From NCBI GenBank assembly GCA_964350445.1, contig CAYGKA010000015.1, forward strand, positions 23,135 through 87,134: a stretch of DNA of 64,000 nt, given 5' to 3'. Below the pieces are notes generated by a model. It saw only the letters and a list, made by a program, of their open reading frames with translations, ran no database searches and was not told the DNA's origin. Source of the stretch: Hwanghaeella sp964350445. Lineage in GTDB: Bacteria > Pseudomonadota > Alphaproteobacteria > UBA8366 > Aestuariispiraceae. A program made the position numbers and the translations under genes. This document shows positions 62,424 through 64,000 of the stretch, one piece after another. The stretch's first letter is position 1. Each line of letters starts with the position of its first letter.

Positions 62424-63029
62424 ATGCGAATTCTAGGATTGGTTACAGTAGCCGTCGCCCTGCTTTTCGGGATTCAAAACGCAACGGCGGCGGAACTGGA
62501 CGTCAAGCTGAACGCCAAAACGCCCAGCGTCACGGTCCAGACACCGGACGGCCCGGTTGAGATCATGCGCAACCAGGATACCGAAGCGACCATTCACCCG
62601 ACCTATGCCAAGACATCCCGCAAATGTCCGCCATTCTGCATTCAGCCGATGGAGGTCGCGCCTGGCGTCACGACGGTCGGCGAGATGGAACTGCTCGCCT
62701 TTGCAGAAAAAGGCGGGAAACTGATCGATGGCCGCACCATCGAATGGCATTTGGAGGGCACCATCCCAGGAGCCATCAACATGCCCTATACGGAGATGGC
62801 GAGCCGGCTCGACGAAATCGGCTGTGAAAAAAAGGCCGACGGGTCATGGGACTGCACCAATGCCGAGGACGTGCTGCTGTTCTGCAACGGCCCATGGTGC
62901 GGGCAATCGCCAATGGCCATCAAGGCGATGCTGCGGGAAGGCTATCCCGCGGAAAGAATTATGTATTACCGGGGCGGAATGCAGGCGTGGCATTCACTGG
63001 GCCTGACAGTGGTCGAAGGGTCCATGTAA
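62424..63029 (+). CDS. Periplasmic rhodanese-like protein
   Basis: A 201-residue exported rhodanese from ATG 62424, ribosome site GGGGGAGGAA directly before. Signal peptide RILGLVTVAVALLFGIQNA, cleavage near TAA. The rhodanese domain shows the catalytic Cys154 in LLFCNGPWCGQS (loop with a second Cys159), and GYPAERIMYYRGGMQAW. A conserved pre-domain motif RKCPPFCIQPM (Cys68, Cys72) is present, plus Cys134 and Cys144, so at least six cysteines. It probably handles sulfane sulfur or thiols in the periplasm; the partner is not visible. Confidence 0.9.
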   Translation: MRILGLVTVAVALLFGIQNATAAELDVKLNAKTPSVTVQTPDGPVEIMRNQDTEATIHPTYAKTSRKCPPFCIQPMEVAPGVTTVGEMELLAFAEKGGKLIDGRTIEWHLEGTIPGAINMPYTEMASRLDEIGCEKKADGSWDCTNAEDVLLFCNGPWCGQSPMAIKAMLREGYPAERIMYYRGGMQAWHSLGLTVVEGSM

Positions 63030-63057
63030 CCACCCTTGCCGCCTAATCCGTGAAGCA

Positions 63058-63087
63058 AGCCCGCCTAGAACTCCTGGCGGGCTGTTT
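63058..63087 (+). terminator. Intrinsic terminator of the rhodanese gene
   Basis: Eight-base-pair stem AGCCCGCC / GGCGGGCT with a ten-base loop, followed by GTTT, about 28 bases after the stop codon. Confidence 0.65.
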
Positions 63088-63161
63088 CATGTCGGGACGC
63101 AGCCAAACCCGTTCCGTGTCCCGTGACAGCACGATTCACGACCGACGTCGGAAGGCCGCGC

Positions 63162-63191
63162 AAAAAAAATGGCCCCACCGGAGTGAGGCCA
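63162..63191 (-). terminator. Intrinsic terminator of the surface-sorted protein gene
   Basis: On the minus strand a stem TGGCC..GGCCA with a single mismatch and a tetraloop is followed by a run of eight T (63162-63169 on the plus strand is eight A). It lies just after the stop of the last gene (63220), so it terminates that transcript. Confidence 0.92.
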
Positions 63192-63219
63192 AAGAGACGC
63201 GTAGAATTCGCAAATACGG

Positions 63220-64000
63220 TCAAAGCGATGCCCTCACTTTGCGCCGCCGAAGAAGCAGCGCAAATCCGCCCAATGCCGACAGCAACAGCGGAACCGCGCC
63301 CGGTACCGGAACCGTCGTGACCGGCGGTTGCTGTCCGCCATTGCCCGGATCCGGATCGGAGTCCGGGGCAGGATCAAAGTCAGGATTTCCCGTCGCCAAG
63401 GTGATGCTGTCGATGGTGCCAACGGCCCGGAACAACCCGCTGACCGGATCGTCGATCCCGACGACGGAATCGCTGTTGCCGGGACGGTCAGGGGTAGTGC
63501 TCCGGAACAGAAGGTCGTAGAACAGTCCGAATTGGCCGCCTTGGCCTTGCAGAAGCGGGTTCACCAGAAACAGTTCCGGGTTGAATGCCGCGATGATACA
63601 GAACGAGACATTCGAAAAATCCGCCGACGAGGTCGATTGCGCCATCGTCACGAAATTGAAGCCGTCGGACGAGTTGAAATTAATGTCGAGCGCCACCGTC
63701 GCCGTGTCGACGAATGTCTGGTCAACGAACCTGATGCCGCGCAACAGGATGGCATCCAGGATAGTGCCCGCGATGGACGAAGGATCGTCGTCTGTTGCGC
63801 CGAACTCGATCTCATAAAAGAACGCGCCCTGCTCGCCCAAAAGCGAGCTGAATCCACCGGCAGCCTGATCAACCGTGAGCGAGCCGCTATACCACAGTGC
63901 AAGCGCATGCGCTTGCGTGGCCGCAAAAGGCCCCCTCAATCCTTTGAGGAAGCTTCTGAACTCAATTATCAGGGGGGTCACTTTTGGACGCCGATATCCC
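63220..64000 (-). CDS. VPLPA-CTERM-type surface protein, 5' end outside the window
   Basis: The frame is open from 63220 to the right edge; a GTG at 63981 is the first internal start but gives no signal peptide, so the gene almost certainly begins beyond 64000. The visible part (about 255 residues) is an acidic, glycine- and serine-poor, beta-rich domain, followed by a Pro/Asp-rich spacer (DPAPDSDPDPGNGG) and the tail TVPVPGAVPLLLSALGGFAL followed by LLRRRK. This Val-Pro-x-Pro motif, hydrophobic helix and basic end form a VPLPA-CTERM or PEP-CTERM-type sorting signal, used by exosortase-like enzymes to place proteins at the cell surface. Function of the domain is unknown. Confidence 0.82.
   Translation of the reverse strand, partial: GYRRPKVTPLIIEFRSFLKGLRGPFAATQAHALALWYSGSLTVDQAAGGFSSLLGEQGAFFYEIEFGATDDDPSSIAGTILDAILLRGIRFVDQTFVDTATVALDINFNSSDGFNFVTMAQSTSSADFSNVSFCIIAAFNPELFLVNPLLQGQGGQFGLFYDLLFRSTTPDRPGNSDSVVGIDDPVSGLFRAVGTIDSITLATGNPDFDPAPDSDPDPGNGGQQPPVTTVPVPGAVPLLLSALGGFALLLRRRKVRASL

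Noticed and set aside
1..64000. CRISPR arrays, insertion sequences, prophage genes
   Set aside because: No regularly spaced repeats, transposase or phage structural gene motif was seen on either strand.

Overview
This is a GC-rich, gene-dense chromosomal segment, most likely from an alphaproteobacterium and probably Rhodospirillales-like. The inference rests on an EipB/DUF1849 envelope protein with the family's cysteine pair, the cycM / kdsB / HisN-type phosphatase / yejABEF neighbourhood, an MxaD-like MoxR-VWA operon, a CueR-controlled copA, and a VPxPx-type C-terminal sorting signal. I cannot name the species. A run of 100 N at 34135-34234 is an assembly gap of unknown true size.

Layout. 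1-2051: the 3' part of lepA (cut by the window edge) and a small membrane protein. 2390-2479: tRNA-Ser(GGA). 2728-7086: a three-gene sensory cassette (receiver-kinase hybrid, type I periplasmic binding lipoprotein, membrane sensor kinase). 7117-13181 (minus): a seven-gene MoxR / DUF58 / DUF4381 / VWA / VWA / TPR / BatD operon with overlapping genes. 13393-17151 (minus): a fused 5-oxoprolinase/hydantoinase. 17351-20192: EipB, an M17 aminopeptidase and a small MarR-like regulator. 20204-25952 (minus): yejABEF microcin C/oligopeptide-type importer. 26159-29005: HisN-type phosphatase, membrane cytochrome c, kdsB, and an ACT-domain protein. 29040-30993 (minus): MarR regulator and an orphan EmrA-type membrane-fusion protein.

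31248-38076 is a probable acid-sugar or hydroxy/keto-acid catabolic region: an enolase-superfamily dehydratase, a decayed DapA-like pseudogene, an AraC regulator, the gap, a GNAT acetyltransferase, a divergent DapA-family aldolase, a D-lactate-dehydrogenase-like flavoprotein and an MhpD-type hydratase. 38086-40712 is cueR-copA with a textbook CueR promoter (19-bp spacer). 40887-46311 holds PdxA with a TIM-barrel partner, an acyl-CoA synthetase with an aminoglycoside-phosphotransferase-like partner, and a pirin. 46322-50597 holds a small unknown protein, a divergent LysR/LysE pair, an aldehyde dehydrogenase and a hemerythrin. 50749-56371 is a TRAP transporter (dctPQM) with a glycosyltransferase behind it and a divergent NIPSNAP plus amidohydrolase pair. 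56382-64000 holds an exported TPR-CHAT protein, an NAD-dependent epimerase, an iron alcohol dehydrogenase, a periplasmic rhodanese and a surface-sorted protein cut by the window end.

Overall the window looks like core chromosome with interspersed catabolic and transport modules. No phage, IS element or CRISPR array is visible. The least ordinary items are the receiver-kinase/binding-protein/kinase cassette, the exported CHAT protein, the PdxA-linked TIM barrel, the Tyr-less DapA homologue beside a DapA pseudogene, and the orphan EmrA.
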